64,000 bases of DNA. Source: Campylobacter concisus. Lineage in GTDB: Bacteria; Campylobacterota; Campylobacteria; Campylobacterales; Campylobacteraceae. The translations under genes and the position numbers were made by a program. Below the pieces are notes generated by a model. It made no database searches, was not told where the DNA came from, and saw nothing but the letters and a program-made list of their open reading frames with translations. Of this stretch, positions 53,850 through 62,135 are shown piece by piece. The stretch covers positions 248,001 through 312,000 of the forward strand of contig NZ_CP049270.1 in NCBI RefSeq assembly GCF_003048595.2, in the 5' to 3' direction. Every line of letters starts with the position of its first letter. Position 1 is the stretch's first letter.

Positions 53850-55703
53850 TTAAAAACTGCTGTGAAAGCTAATGAAAAATGTCCTGCCAGGGGCATGAAC
53901 GACTACCGGATCAAGTGCTGCTACGTGATCGCCGCTGATAAATTCTGCATAATCTTTGTCAAATAAATTTGCTACGCCAAATCTTATGCCAACTTTATTT
54001 TTAAACTCTACACCACCATAAAGATCAAGCAAGCCAAATCCCTTTGCGGCCTCTTTTTTATCGATGCCTAGACCATTTTGCTTGCTAAAATCACCTCTAG
54101 TTTGCTTTGAAACTAGCCTTAGTGCAGTGCCTAGGTTGTAGCTACCAAAGCTTGCATAGTCTTTGTAGTCAAATGCAAAATTTGCCTCAAAAGGCCTTAT
54201 CTGATAAAGTGACCTGCCATCAGTTTTGTTTTGTCCGTAGTTGTAGTAAAGTGAGCTTTTTAAGCCAAAGTGCCTTGCAAAGCTATATTCTGTATTGAAA
54301 TTTACACTATAAAGCGTTGCATCAACGTTTCTTGAGATGACAGCATTTTTGTTTAGCGACATTGGGGCTTTTGAGTGGCGTCTATCAAAAATGATCAAAT
54401 TTTTAACGCTATCAGCGATGAAATGCCCACTAAAGCTAAATGCATCTTTGTTTTGAAGCGAATTTAGATACTCTTTGTAAAACTCGCTGCCAAATTTAAA
54501 GCCAAGAACTGCTCTATTGTGCCTTTCTGGCTCTAAATTTGGATTTGCTATCCAGCCTTTATCGCCTGTGCCATAAAGTGCGTTAAAACGCTCCATATTA
54601 CTTGGCAAGCGAGATAAACTCTCAAGTTTTGCAAAATAGCTATCCTTATCGTTTGGTGTAAATTTATATTTTAGGCTTGCACTAAAAGCGTCTTTTTTGA
54701 TCTTATCACTTACGTCCTCACCATAAATTTGGCGAACTAATTTACGAGTGGTATTAGGTGCGATCGGATTTTGCACAAAAAATTTAGTGTCGATGCCATT
54801 TAATTTACTTCTTTGCTCTTCATATTTTAAGGCAAGAGAGGCTTCATTTGCTTCATTGAATTTATAAGCAAGTGTGTCAAAAAGCATAAATTTATCATTT
54901 CTGACATCAGCAAATCTGTATCCGTTAAAGACCCAGTTGTTGCCTTGCTTCATGTATCTTTTGCCGTCATGTTTATCTTTTTCAAAGCCAGCGCCTATTT
55001 GATTGTGAAAGCTTGCAAAGTCAGCGTCATACTTTAAATTTGCCTCAAATATATTTCTCTTTAAATCCACTTTTACATTTGGAGTAGCATCTCTTAGATG
55101 AAAATTATCAGCTTTTCGCTCAACCTTTTTTAGGATAAATTCAAAATTTAGCGTATTTGAAAGATCTTCTTCGCCTAATCTAATATTTAGCTTGCCAACT
55201 TTTCTTGTCGTTTTAAAGGCATCCATCACGTGCTCTGGCTGCTTGTCTTTATCGATATTATCCCTTAAAAACGTAAGTCTAAGCTCGCTAAGATCATTTG
55301 GCACGAAGCCTAAGATAGCGCTTTGGCCTTGCCTGTTGTAGCCATAGTCCCATTTTTTGCCACTTCCGTCTTTATAATTATTTGCTTTGGTGAAATTTGC
55401 ATTTAAGATGGTGTAAAAATTTGCGCCACGATATTTAAAAAGTGATGAATTGTAAAAGCTTTTGCCATACATTCCAGCCGAGATATGAAACATATCAGCT
55501 GAGTTATCAAGTAAATTTGTAACAAATGGATATTCGTTTCTTTGAGTGCGGTCAAATTGATTTTCCACAAAGGCGCTTTGTGCAACGTTTGGCGTGATGA
55601 CTGGCGGCGGAGCAAATTCTCTAATAGGCTTTATAATGTCTAAATTTGCTTCATTTGCTAGAAGCAGTGATGAAAGAACTGCTAGGCTTAAAATGGGCCT
55701 CAT
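53850..55703 (-). CDS. OprC/NosA-like TonB-dependent receptor barrel lacking a recognisable plug domain
   Basis: The start at 55703 follows AAAGGAGT and gives a clean signal peptide (MRPILSLAVLSSLLLANEA). The barrel resembles OprC/NosA copper receptors as I recall them (ANNYKDGSGKKWDYGYNRQG, GFVPNDLSELRLTFLRDNID) and ends in the outer-membrane C-terminal pattern RTFFISFHSSF. Only about 50 residues separate the signal peptide from barrel-like sequence at residue ~72, and the plug signatures (RG-M-G-SR type, LYGPG type) are absent. At 617 residues it is about one plug shorter than OprC or NosA. No missing piece is found in other frames upstream. Confidence 0.75.
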   Translation of the reverse strand: MRPILSLAVLSSLLLANEANLDIIKPIREFAPPPVITPNVAQSAFVENQFDRTQRNEYPFVTNLLDNSADMFHISAGMYGKSFYNSSLFKYRGANFYTILNANFTKANNYKDGSGKKWDYGYNRQGQSAILGFVPNDLSELRLTFLRDNIDKDKQPEHVMDAFKTTRKVGKLNIRLGEEDLSNTLNFEFILKKVERKADNFHLRDATPNVKVDLKRNIFEANLKYDADFASFHNQIGAGFEKDKHDGKRYMKQGNNWVFNGYRFADVRNDKFMLFDTLAYKFNEANEASLALKYEEQRSKLNGIDTKFFVQNPIAPNTTRKLVRQIYGEDVSDKIKKDAFSASLKYKFTPNDKDSYFAKLESLSRLPSNMERFNALYGTGDKGWIANPNLEPERHNRAVLGFKFGSEFYKEYLNSLQNKDAFSFSGHFIADSVKNLIIFDRRHSKAPMSLNKNAVISRNVDATLYSVNFNTEYSFARHFGLKSSLYYNYGQNKTDGRSLYQIRPFEANFAFDYKDYASFGSYNLGTALRLVSKQTRGDFSKQNGLGIDKKEAAKGFGLLDLYGGVEFKNKVGIRFGVANLFDKDYAEFISGDHVAALDPVVVHAPGRTFFISFHSSF

Positions 55704-55721
55704 GTAAACTCCTTTTAAAGA

Positions 55722-55752
55722 TATAATTATGATTTCTTTTATCATAATTATA
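55722..55752. promoter_or_regulatory. 12+12 bp inverted repeat in front of the receptor gene (candidate operator)
   Basis: TATAATTATGAT at 55722-55733 is exactly repeated in reverse complement at 55741-55752, with a 7-bp spacer. It lies 18 bases before the receptor ATG on the minus strand and includes TATAAT, so a bound regulator would block the -10 region. The half sites resemble Fur boxes (ATAAT...ATTAT) but the spacing differs. Fur or a copper/NO-responsive regulator are candidates. Confidence 0.6.
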
Positions 55753-55944
55753 GTAGCAAAACCATTTATAAAAGTTGATGTAAGTCATCCTTTAAATTTT
55801 TAATCCATAATTACGAGTCTATTGTAGATAAAATGCTTAATTTTATTTTTGCAAGAGTAGCTAAATGGTGTAAATTTAATGTGAAAAAATGTATAAAAAT
55901 TTTGATAATTGTTATATAAAATTTTAAATCGTAGGTCGATTTAA

Positions 55945-56409
55945 TTAGGCTCTAAAATTATTAAGCCTATCTCTTAGCTCTTTTGAAATGGTAAATTTTG
56001 AGAGTTCATATTTATCAAAAATGATGATCAAATCATCACCTAGTGGTTGCACTAACCCAAAGCAAACATCTCTATTAAGACGGTTTTTCTTAAATTTTAC
56101 GCTTAAAGTTTCTACTTTTTTCTTATCGCCAAAGCTCTTAATGGCGATTTCGTCGATATCTTTAAAGTAAAATTTTATACTTTTTGAGCCTTTTGTGATA
56201 ATAAATCCATCATCTTCAATACGTAAAAAGTTGTTTTGAAAAATTTTTCTAACACAAAAGAACGCTGAGAGAGCACCAATGATGATGCCAAAGAGAGACG
56301 CTGTGCCAAGAGCTAGATAAAAGTAGCCAAAAATGCTAAATATAAATAGTCCAACGCCAAACGCCAATGTTAAAAATAGATCTTTTTTACTCTCTTTTGT
56401 TGTCACCAT
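55945..56409 (-). CDS. Small membrane protein with PH-like C-terminal domain
   Basis: The 154-residue protein has two close membrane segments (about residues 12-30 and 33-50) followed by a beta-rich domain (FLRIEDDGFIITKGSKSIKF, FGLVQPLGDDLIIIFDKYEL) that looks like a bacterial PH domain. Function unknown. A broken, G+C-rich paralogue lies at 49283-49560. It is 9 bp downstream of moaE on the same strand. The upstream gap 55753-55944 holds nothing else that I can identify. Confidence 0.7.
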   Translation of the reverse strand: MVTTKESKKDLFLTLAFGVGLFIFSIFGYFYLALGTASLFGIIIGALSAFFCVRKIFQNNFLRIEDDGFIITKGSKSIKFYFKDIDEIAIKSFGDKKKVETLSVKFKKNRLNRDVCFGLVQPLGDDLIIIFDKYELSKFTISKELRDRLNNFRA

Positions 56410-56418
56410 ATCTCCTTA

Positions 56419-56853
56419 TTAAGCTAAAATACCAGCACCATTTATCGTTTGGCTGCGCTCTTTTGCATAAATTCTCTCGCCATTTATCACGTCATATTTC
56501 CAGATCGGCGCATTTGCCTTAAAGTCCTCGACAAACTCATTTATAAGCCTTAGTGCGACCTTTCTTTGAGGGCTTACTACACCTGCTACGTAAGAGCTCG
56601 TATGCACCGGCACGTCGCCTTTTGAGTGAGCAAAGAGCACGTAGGCATTTTCTTTTTTGGCTTGCTCCTGCCAAGCATCTAGCCATTTTTTAAGGATCGG
56701 CTCATAGATGTCAAAACTAAGCGCCGAAATGCCACCTTCTTCTCTTACGATTCCAACAAAAGTGATTAGCGCTCCGCAGTTTTTATCCTTAAAGCGTTCA
56801 TACCACTCGTTTGTGATGCTTTGAACGTCCAAGCTTCCATTATAAATTTGCAT
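56419..56853 (-). CDS. moaE: Molybdopterin synthase catalytic subunit
   Basis: I use the ATG at 56853, which overlaps the moaD stop region, rather than the in-frame start at 56910 inside moaD. The protein then has 144 residues with CGALITFVGIVREEGG, LFAHSKGDVPVHTSSYVAGV and APIWKYDVINGERIYA, the MoaE motifs including the catalytic Lys. It makes molybdopterin, needed for formate dehydrogenase and other molybdo- or tungsto-enzymes. Confidence 0.92.
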   Translation of the reverse strand: MQIYNGSLDVQSITNEWYERFKDKNCGALITFVGIVREEGGISALSFDIYEPILKKWLDAWQEQAKKENAYVLFAHSKGDVPVHTSSYVAGVVSPQRKVALRLINEFVEDFKANAPIWKYDVINGERIYAKERSQTINGAGILA

Positions 56854-56854
56854 C

Positions 56855-57076
56855 TTAGCCCCCACAAACTGGTGGTAAGATAGAAATTTTATCGCCTGAT
56901 TTAAGAGCAAAATTTATATCGCTTACGATCTCGTCATTTACAGCCACAGCACAGATATTTAGCCATTTTTTAAGCTCTTCTTTCTGGCTTAAAGCCTCTT
57001 TTATCTCGCCTAAATTTTTTGCCTCTACTTTTATATTTTCAAGCCCGATAGGCCCAAGAAATTCGATCTCTATCAC
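56855..57076 (-). CDS. moaD: Molybdopterin synthase sulfur carrier subunit
   Basis: The 73-residue ubiquitin-like protein ends in the required Gly-Gly (KISILPPVCGG), which is thiocarboxylated. VNDEIVSDINFALKSGDKI is typical. It pairs with moaE and is divergent from nspC, the same neighbourhood as in C. jejuni. Confidence 0.93.
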   Translation of the reverse strand: MIEIEFLGPIGLENIKVEAKNLGEIKEALSQKEELKKWLNICAVAVNDEIVSDINFALKSGDKISILPPVCGG

Positions 57077-57125
57077 GTTTTATCCTTTGAGATTTTTGCT
57101 GATTTTACTTAAAAATAAATTTAGA

Positions 57126-57131
57126 TATACT
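57126..57131 (+). promoter_or_regulatory. Candidate -10 box of nspC
   Basis: TATACT lies 29 bp before the nspC ATG in the short moaD-nspC divergent gap. A GAG-containing weak ribosome-binding site follows. Confidence 0.35.
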
Positions 57132-57159
57132 TATTTAAAAATTTAAAAAGCGAGCAAAA

Positions 57160-58299
57160 ATGAACGAAATTTTAAAGAGCATAAAAACCCCAGCCTACGT
57201 TTGTGAAGAGGCAAAAGTACGTAAAAATTTAGAGCTTTTAAGGTATGTAAAAGAGCAAAGCGGAGCTAAAATTTTAGTCGCACTTAAGGGCTTTGCATTT
57301 AGCGGCGTGATGGATATGGTGGGCTCTTATCTTGACGGAGCGACTTGTAGTGGGCTTCATGAGGCAAAATTTGCAAGTGAATACGTAAAAGGCGAGATCC
57401 ACACATATAGCCCAGCCTTTAAAGAGGAGGATTTTGATGAAATTTTAAAAATTTCAAAACACATCACATTTAACTCTTTTGCTCAGTGGCAAAAATTTAA
57501 AGGTATTACCCTGCAAAACGGCATCATCTGCGGCCTGCGCGTAAATCCTGAAGTCTCACTAGCCCCAACTGATAGCTACAACCCATGCGGTAAATTTAGC
57601 AGGCTTGGCATCACAAGGGCAAATTTTAAGCCAGAACTTCTTGACGGCATCACTGGGCTTCATTTTCACGCGCTTTGCGAGGAGAGTGCGAGTAGCTTGC
57701 AGACCGTGCTAGAGGCGTTTGAGGAGAAATTTGGCGAGTTTATCCCAAAGATGAAATGGATAAATATGGGCGGAGGACATCACATCACGAGGGCTGATTA
57801 CGATGTGGAACTGCTTATAAAAATAATTAGGCGCTTCCGCGAAAAATACGGCGTAGAGGTCTATCTGGAGCCAGGCGAGGCTGTGGGCTGGCAAACTGGC
57901 TTTTTGATAAGCAGCGTGCTTGACATCGTGCACAACGAGAAAGATATCGCCATCCTTGATACCTCAGCCGAGGCGCACATGCCAGATACCGTGCTCATGC
58001 CTTACCGCCCAGCCGTTAGAGGCGAGAGTGAAAATGGCAAATTTGCTTATAGATTTGGCGGCAATACCTGCCTAGCTGGCGATATAGTGGGGCTTGAAGC
58101 GGGCGATGCGGAGTATAAATTTGATAGTGAGCTAAAAATCGGCGACCGCGTCATCTTTGAAGATCAAATTCACTACACCATCGTGAAAAACACGACATTT
58201 AACGGCATAAAACTGCCTGATCTTCTGCTTTTAAAAGAAAATGGCGAGATAAAGATGATCCGTGAATTTGGATACGAAGAGTATAGACGCAGAAACTAA
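57160..58299 (+). CDS. nspC: Carboxynorspermidine/carboxyspermidine decarboxylase
   Basis: The 379-residue PLP enzyme of the alanine-racemase fold has the PLP-Lys region ILVALKGFAFSGVM, FSRLGITRANF, GLHFHALCEESA and LEPGEAVGWQTGF. It decarboxylates carboxyspermidine to spermidine and completes the route begun by the synthase at 46.4 kb. Spermidine is required for normal growth of C. jejuni, and the same role is likely here. Confidence 0.94.
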   Translation: MNEILKSIKTPAYVCEEAKVRKNLELLRYVKEQSGAKILVALKGFAFSGVMDMVGSYLDGATCSGLHEAKFASEYVKGEIHTYSPAFKEEDFDEILKISKHITFNSFAQWQKFKGITLQNGIICGLRVNPEVSLAPTDSYNPCGKFSRLGITRANFKPELLDGITGLHFHALCEESASSLQTVLEAFEEKFGEFIPKMKWINMGGGHHITRADYDVELLIKIIRRFREKYGVEVYLEPGEAVGWQTGFLISSVLDIVHNEKDIAILDTSAEAHMPDTVLMPYRPAVRGESENGKFAYRFGGNTCLAGDIVGLEAGDAEYKFDSELKIGDRVIFEDQIHYTIVKNTTFNGIKLPDLLLLKENGEIKMIREFGYEEYRRRN

Positions 58300-58365
58300 T
58301 CACTAGTGTTTTGGTTAGCTTTTGGTAGCTAAATACTAAAAGTTCATTTGTATGTTTGTATGTAT

Positions 58366-58386
58366 ATCTATAAAATTTTTATAGAT
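58366..58386. repeat. 10-bp inverted repeat at the nspC/DJ-1 convergent end
   Basis: ATCTATAAAA and TTTTATAGAT flank a single T, ending exactly at the stop of the DJ-1-like gene. It is pure A+T except one pair, so it is a weak hairpin. It may help end transcription from either side. Confidence 0.35.
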
Positions 58387-58982
58387 TAATATCCATAAAT
58401 TTTGGTAAATTTATCTATCTTTGCACTCTTTTGCCAGTTGTATTCGGTTTCATTTGCGATACTTTGAGCTAATTCTTTACCGAAATGATCACTTATGAAG
58501 CCAAGAGCCATATCCATGCCGGCAGCCACGCCTGAAGCTGTGTAAAATTTATCATCTTTTACCCACCTGGCGTGTGATTGCCATTTTACGGCATCACGGC
58601 ACTGTTTTACCCATTCAAACGACTTTTTATTTGATGTGGCTTTTAGTCCATCAAGCACTTCGGCACGAGCTAGCAAAGCTGAGCCAGTGCAAACACTAAG
58701 GCAAAAATTTGAAGCCAAAACACACTCTTTAAGATGTGATATAAACTCGTTGTCTTTTACTAAAATCCTTGTGCCCTGACCACCAGGTACCAGCAAAATA
58801 CTATTTTTTGGTAAAGTGACCAGCTTTTTTGTTTTTACTTCAAAGCCTTGCTTACTTTTTATTGCTTTACCATTAAACGATACAAAATTTAGATTTATTC
58901 CAGGTACTCTTGCTAAAAACTCTACAGGACCCATGAGATCAAGTGTCTCGTAATCATCAAAAAGAAGACAAAATAGATTCAT
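58386..58982 (-). CDS. DJ-1/PfpI family protein
   Basis: The 198-residue protein has the nucleophile elbow LSVCTGSALLARA and the opening CLLFDDYETLDLMGPVEFL. The pattern KSFEWVKQCRD and YTASGVAAGMDMALGFI is that of InhA/isonitrile hydratase-like or GATase1-like transcription regulator domains, but without a DNA-binding part. Substrate unknown; stress-protective deglycase-like activity is possible. Confidence 0.82.
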   Translation of the reverse strand: MNLFCLLFDDYETLDLMGPVEFLARVPGINLNFVSFNGKAIKSKQGFEVKTKKLVTLPKNSILLVPGGQGTRILVKDNEFISHLKECVLASNFCLSVCTGSALLARAEVLDGLKATSNKKSFEWVKQCRDAVKWQSHARWVKDDKFYTASGVAAGMDMALGFISDHFGKELAQSIANETEYNWQKSAKIDKFTKIYGY

Positions 58983-59188
58983 CGCTCTGCCTTTTGGATA
59001 GAAATTTCAAAAATACTTTGATATTTTAGTTTAAATTTTTAAGAAATAAAGGGGAAAATATAAATTTTGAAAGAATTTTTATCTAAAAAATTGAGATAAC
59101 TGAAAATTGTTTTTAAAATTTAGATAATAAATTTTTAGGTATATTCTAGTAAAAAATTAACAAAACTTAAATATATTTTATCAAATTA

Positions 59189-59237
59189 TTAGTAATTTTT
59201 TTTACTAAGGTTTACTTGTGATTAGCTCTGATATAAT
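59189..59237 (+). promoter_or_regulatory. Promoter region of fdhC with inverted repeat
   Basis: A perfect TATAAT is at 59232-59237, 86 bp before the fdhC start. TTAGTAA and TTACTAA (59189-59208, 6-nt T loop) form an inverted repeat 24 bp further upstream, where an activator or repressor could bind. The rest of the 341-bp gap 58983-59323 is A+T-rich and I see no further gene in it. Confidence 0.5.
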
Positions 59238-59323
59238 AGCAACCAAAACAGCATAACTATGTGATTTTAGCATATTTAACTAAAAGCTCAAATCATTAAG
59301 TTTTATGCAAATAAAGGAATAAA

Positions 59324-60271
59324 ATGACGAGAATTCTTACTCTACTTTTTACATTGTCTGTTGCGGCAATGGCCATTGAGGGACCAACTGGCGTCAATCA
59401 ATTTGACAGCACCATTTGGGCAGCACAGAGGATAGAAAATATCAAGCCTTATGGGCATAGCTGGGGTCCGATATTTACTTTTATCCAAGGTAATGATTAT
59501 TTTGCAATAGCAGCACTTTCTATCATTTTGGCTGTTATTGGAGCATTTGCATTACACTTTTTAATCATTGGACCAAAACATTTTAGTCATGATGGTAAAA
59601 AGGTATTTGCTTTTTCATTGATCATACGTATAGCTCATGGTTTGGCAGCTATCTCATGGATCATTTTAGTGCCAACTGGTATCATCATTATGTGGGGTGC
59701 AGAGCTTGGCGGTGGAACATTTGTGCGTTTCTGTAGATATTTGCACGATATAGCAACTGTGATCTTTGCTGTTTCTGTGCTTCCTATGTTATTTACCTGG
59801 ACAAAGAGAATGCTTCCGGCAATTTATGATATCAGATGGATGATGATAGTTGGTGGCTATTTATCAAAGAAAAAGAGACCTGTTCCGGCTGGTAAATTTA
59901 ATGCTGGTCAAAAAGCATGGTACTGGATCGCTATCCCTGGTGGTATCGTTATGATAATTACTGGTGCGATTATGTATTTCTTAGACTTCAAAGAGCCAGC
60001 AGTTGCTTCTTGGTTTGGTCTTACACAAATTGATCTTTTAAGATACAGCGTAATTATCCATAACTGTCTTGGCATCGCATGTGCAGTATTTTTCTTGGTT
60101 CATATTTATATGGCAGCTATTGCTATTCATGGTGCTATTTGGTCGATGATTACTGGATATAAAGAGGAAGAAGAAGTTTATGTTCTTCATCACTACTGGT
60201 ATCAAGAGCTCGTTAGAGAGAATAAAATTCCAGTATCTGATTATGAAAAGTCTTATACAAATTTAAAATAA
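59324..60271 (+). CDS. fdhC: Formate dehydrogenase cytochrome b subunit
   Basis: The 315-residue protein has a hydrophobic leader, then four main membrane helices with heme-binding His residues (IIRIAHGLAAISW, FCRYLHDIATVI, SVIIHNCLGIAC, FLVHIYMAAIAIHG). It fits the FdnI/FdhC b-type cytochrome that carries electrons from formate dehydrogenase to menaquinone. The opening IEGPTGVNQFDSTIWAAQRI matches Campylobacter FdhC. The catalytic fdhA and fdhB genes are not beside it: upstream is a promoter region and a gene on the other strand; downstream is yedF. Confidence 0.88.
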   Translation: MTRILTLLFTLSVAAMAIEGPTGVNQFDSTIWAAQRIENIKPYGHSWGPIFTFIQGNDYFAIAALSIILAVIGAFALHFLIIGPKHFSHDGKKVFAFSLIIRIAHGLAAISWIILVPTGIIIMWGAELGGGTFVRFCRYLHDIATVIFAVSVLPMLFTWTKRMLPAIYDIRWMMIVGGYLSKKKRPVPAGKFNAGQKAWYWIAIPGGIVMIITGAIMYFLDFKEPAVASWFGLTQIDLLRYSVIIHNCLGIACAVFFLVHIYMAAIAIHGAIWSMITGYKEEEEVYVLHHYWYQELVRENKIPVSDYEKSYTNLK

Positions 60272-60283
60272 TTAACTTTACTC

Positions 60284-60307
60284 TGACCTTGCTAGTAAGC
60301 GAGGTCA
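60284..60307 (+). terminator. Probable terminator after fdhC
   Basis: A 10-bp stem (TGACCTTGCT with AGCGAGGTCA, one T-G pair) with loop AGTA lies 12 bp after the stop. It is followed by AAGCTCTCTTTTA, so the T tract is interrupted and termination may be partial. Confidence 0.55.
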
Positions 60308-60369
60308 AAGCTCTCTTTTATCTCAAATTTATACATTAAAATTTTTAAAATAATTAATATTTTTTTAGC

Positions 60370-60375
60370 TATAAT
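60370..60375 (+). promoter_or_regulatory. Candidate -10 box of yedF-selD
   Basis: TATAAT lies 49 bp before the yedF ATG, preceded by a T-rich stretch as usual for Campylobacter sigma-70 promoters. AAAGGAAA is the ribosome-binding site. Confidence 0.5.
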
Positions 60376-60423
60376 CTAAAACTAGTTTCAAGGTTTGAAA
60401 TACTAATCATAAAAGGAAAAATA

Positions 60424-61023
60424 ATGACAACAATTGATTGTAGAAATTTAGAATGTCCAAAGCCAGTCATCATGACTAAAAACGCGCTTGATAGTTTAAA
60501 AGAGGGTGAAAACTTAGAAATTTTAGTAAATGCATTAGCGCCAAAAGAGAATATCTCAAGATTTTTAAAAAATCAAAATATAAATTTTAGCCTTGAAAAC
60601 AATGGCAACGAGACTAAAATTTTAGCTACAAAAGGTAAAAATGCGCTTGAGCTTACAAATTTTGATGAGTTTGTCTGCGACATAACACCAAAAAATAATA
60701 AAGTACTCTATCTGAATGAAGAGCGCGCGGGAAGTGGCGAAGTGGGAATAAATTTACTATCAAAATTCCTAGGAGCATTTCTTCAAGTTGAGAAAAAACC
60801 AAAGATAATAATATGTGTAAATAACGCTGTGAGAATGACAACAAATCGCTCACATCCAAGCTTTAAACCGCTTAAGGAGCTTGAAGCTGCTGGAGTGCAA
60901 ATTTTAAGTTGTGGGAGCTGCTTAGAGTCATATAAACTAGTAAGTGATCTTGCAATTGGTGAAATTTCAAATGCCTATGAGATCATTGATATACTTTCAA
61001 CTCACGAGCAGATCAGCCTATGA
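60424..61023 (+). CDS. yedF: Sulfurtransferase-like selenium metabolism protein YedF
   Basis: The 199-residue protein has an N-terminal TusA/SirA-like domain (IDCRNLECPKPVIMTKNAL, with the conserved Cys-Pro-x-Pro) and a C-terminal DsrE-like domain with SCGSCLESYKLV. This two-domain YedF form accompanies selD in selenium-using bacteria. Its stop overlaps selD (ATGA at 61020-61023). Confidence 0.9.
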   Translation: MTTIDCRNLECPKPVIMTKNALDSLKEGENLEILVNALAPKENISRFLKNQNINFSLENNGNETKILATKGKNALELTNFDEFVCDITPKNNKVLYLNEERAGSGEVGINLLSKFLGAFLQVEKKPKIIICVNNAVRMTTNRSHPSFKPLKELEAAGVQILSCGSCLESYKLVSDLAIGEISNAYEIIDILSTHEQISL

Positions 61024-62042
61024 TCTATCACGATAAAAAGCTTACGCAGTTTGTTAGAGCCGCTGGCTGAGCTGCTAAGCTTGACCCGTCGGGTCTACAC
61101 AAAACTATTAGTAGTTTAAATTTATCTCATTCGAACCTACTCTCAAGCACTAACTCAAATGAGGATGCAAGTGTTTTTAAAATTTCAAGCGACCTTGCAT
61201 TAGTTCAAACGCTTGATTTTATAACGCCTGTGGTAAACGATCCATTTATATATGGACAGATCGCAGCTGCAAATAGCTTAAGTGACGTCTTTGCAATGGG
61301 TGGTGAGGTGATAAATGCTCTAAACATCGTAGGCTTTGATAGTTGTAACTTGGCACCTGAAATTTTAGGTGAAATTTTGCAAGGCGGAGCCAATAAAGTA
61401 AAAGAGTGTGGTGGCATTATAGTTGGCGGGCATACGATCGAGACACAGCAGATGTATTATGGGCTTAGCGTCACTGGAAGGGTACATCCTGATAAATTTT
61501 GGGCAAATAATACAGCTATAAATGGCAATGTTTTGATACTTACAAAGCCCCTTGGAAGCGGCATTTTAAGCACAGCAATAAAGGCTGATTTATTAAGCAT
61601 GGAGCAGATAAAAGAGGCTGCAACTATCATGGCACAGCTAAATTTTTATGCATTAAAGGCACTTGATGGCATCAAAGTTTATGCGGCTACTGATGTGACT
61701 GGATTTGGCTTTTTGGGACATTTAAGCGAAATGCTAAATGAAAAGATCAGTTTTGAAATTTATGAAAAAAACGTGCCAATCATTGTAAGTGCAAAGGAAT
61801 TTGCCAATATGGGTATCATTCCAGAAGGAAGCTATAAAAACCGCGAATTTGCAAAGCATTTTATAGACAAAGAAGCTGATATTTTGCTATTTGATGCACA
61901 AACTTCAGGTGGACTTTTGCTTGCAGTTGGTGAAAAGGACGCGATGCTTGCAGTAAAACGCTTAAAAGAAGTAGGTTATGAAAGCTCGGCTATCGTTGGC
62001 TCTGCGGTATCAAAGAGCGAGTTTGGTATATTTTTAAGATAA
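61020..62042 (+). CDS. selD: Selenide, water dikinase with in-frame UGA (selenoprotein SelD)
   Basis: The true start is the ATG at 61020 overlapping the yedF stop. Codon 17 (61068-61070) is TGA; reading it as selenocysteine gives RAAGUAAKLDPSGLHKT, the exact SelD active-site pattern G(C/U)AAKL. A plain reading would break the gene and begin only at Met 61230. A hairpin GACCC-GTC-GGGTC (61083-61095) starts 13 bases after the UGA, a fit for a bacterial SECIS element. Later motifs include SDVFAMGGEVINALNIV and GVKYAATDVTGFG-like VYAATDVTGFGFLGHL. SelD makes selenophosphate. With Sec the protein is 340 residues, a normal SelD length. Confidence 0.93.
61068..61095 (+). promoter_or_regulatory. UGA selenocysteine codon and candidate SECIS hairpin
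   Basis: TGA is followed by a 5-bp G+C-rich stem (GACCC/GGGTC) with loop GTC. SelB binding elements in bacteria sit directly after the UGA and often show G and U in the apical loop. The stem lies entirely within the SelD codons DPSGL. Confidence 0.7.
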
Positions 62043-62105
62043 ATTTTTAAAAATAGCATGCTATCTCATTGCGTTAGAGAAATCTTTTAATTTACTTAAC
62101 CATTC

Positions 62106-62111
62106 TATAAT
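62106..62111 (+). promoter_or_regulatory. Candidate -10 box of the nitroreductase gene
   Basis: TATAAT lies about 25 bp before the start codon with AAAGGAG between. The gap after selD (62043-62105) also has a 12-bp palindrome ATAGCATGCTAT at 62053-62064. Confidence 0.5.
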
Positions 62112-62135
62112 TTCAAAAACTATAAAGGAGAAATG

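Noticed and set aside
61230-62042. SelD beginning at the internal Met at 61230.
   Set aside because: It would lack the catalytic and ATP-binding N-terminus; the upstream frame with UGA as selenocysteine matches the family.
62053-62064. 12-bp palindrome ATAGCATGCTAT after selD.
   Set aside because: Too short and lacking a T tract to call it a terminator or operator with any confidence.
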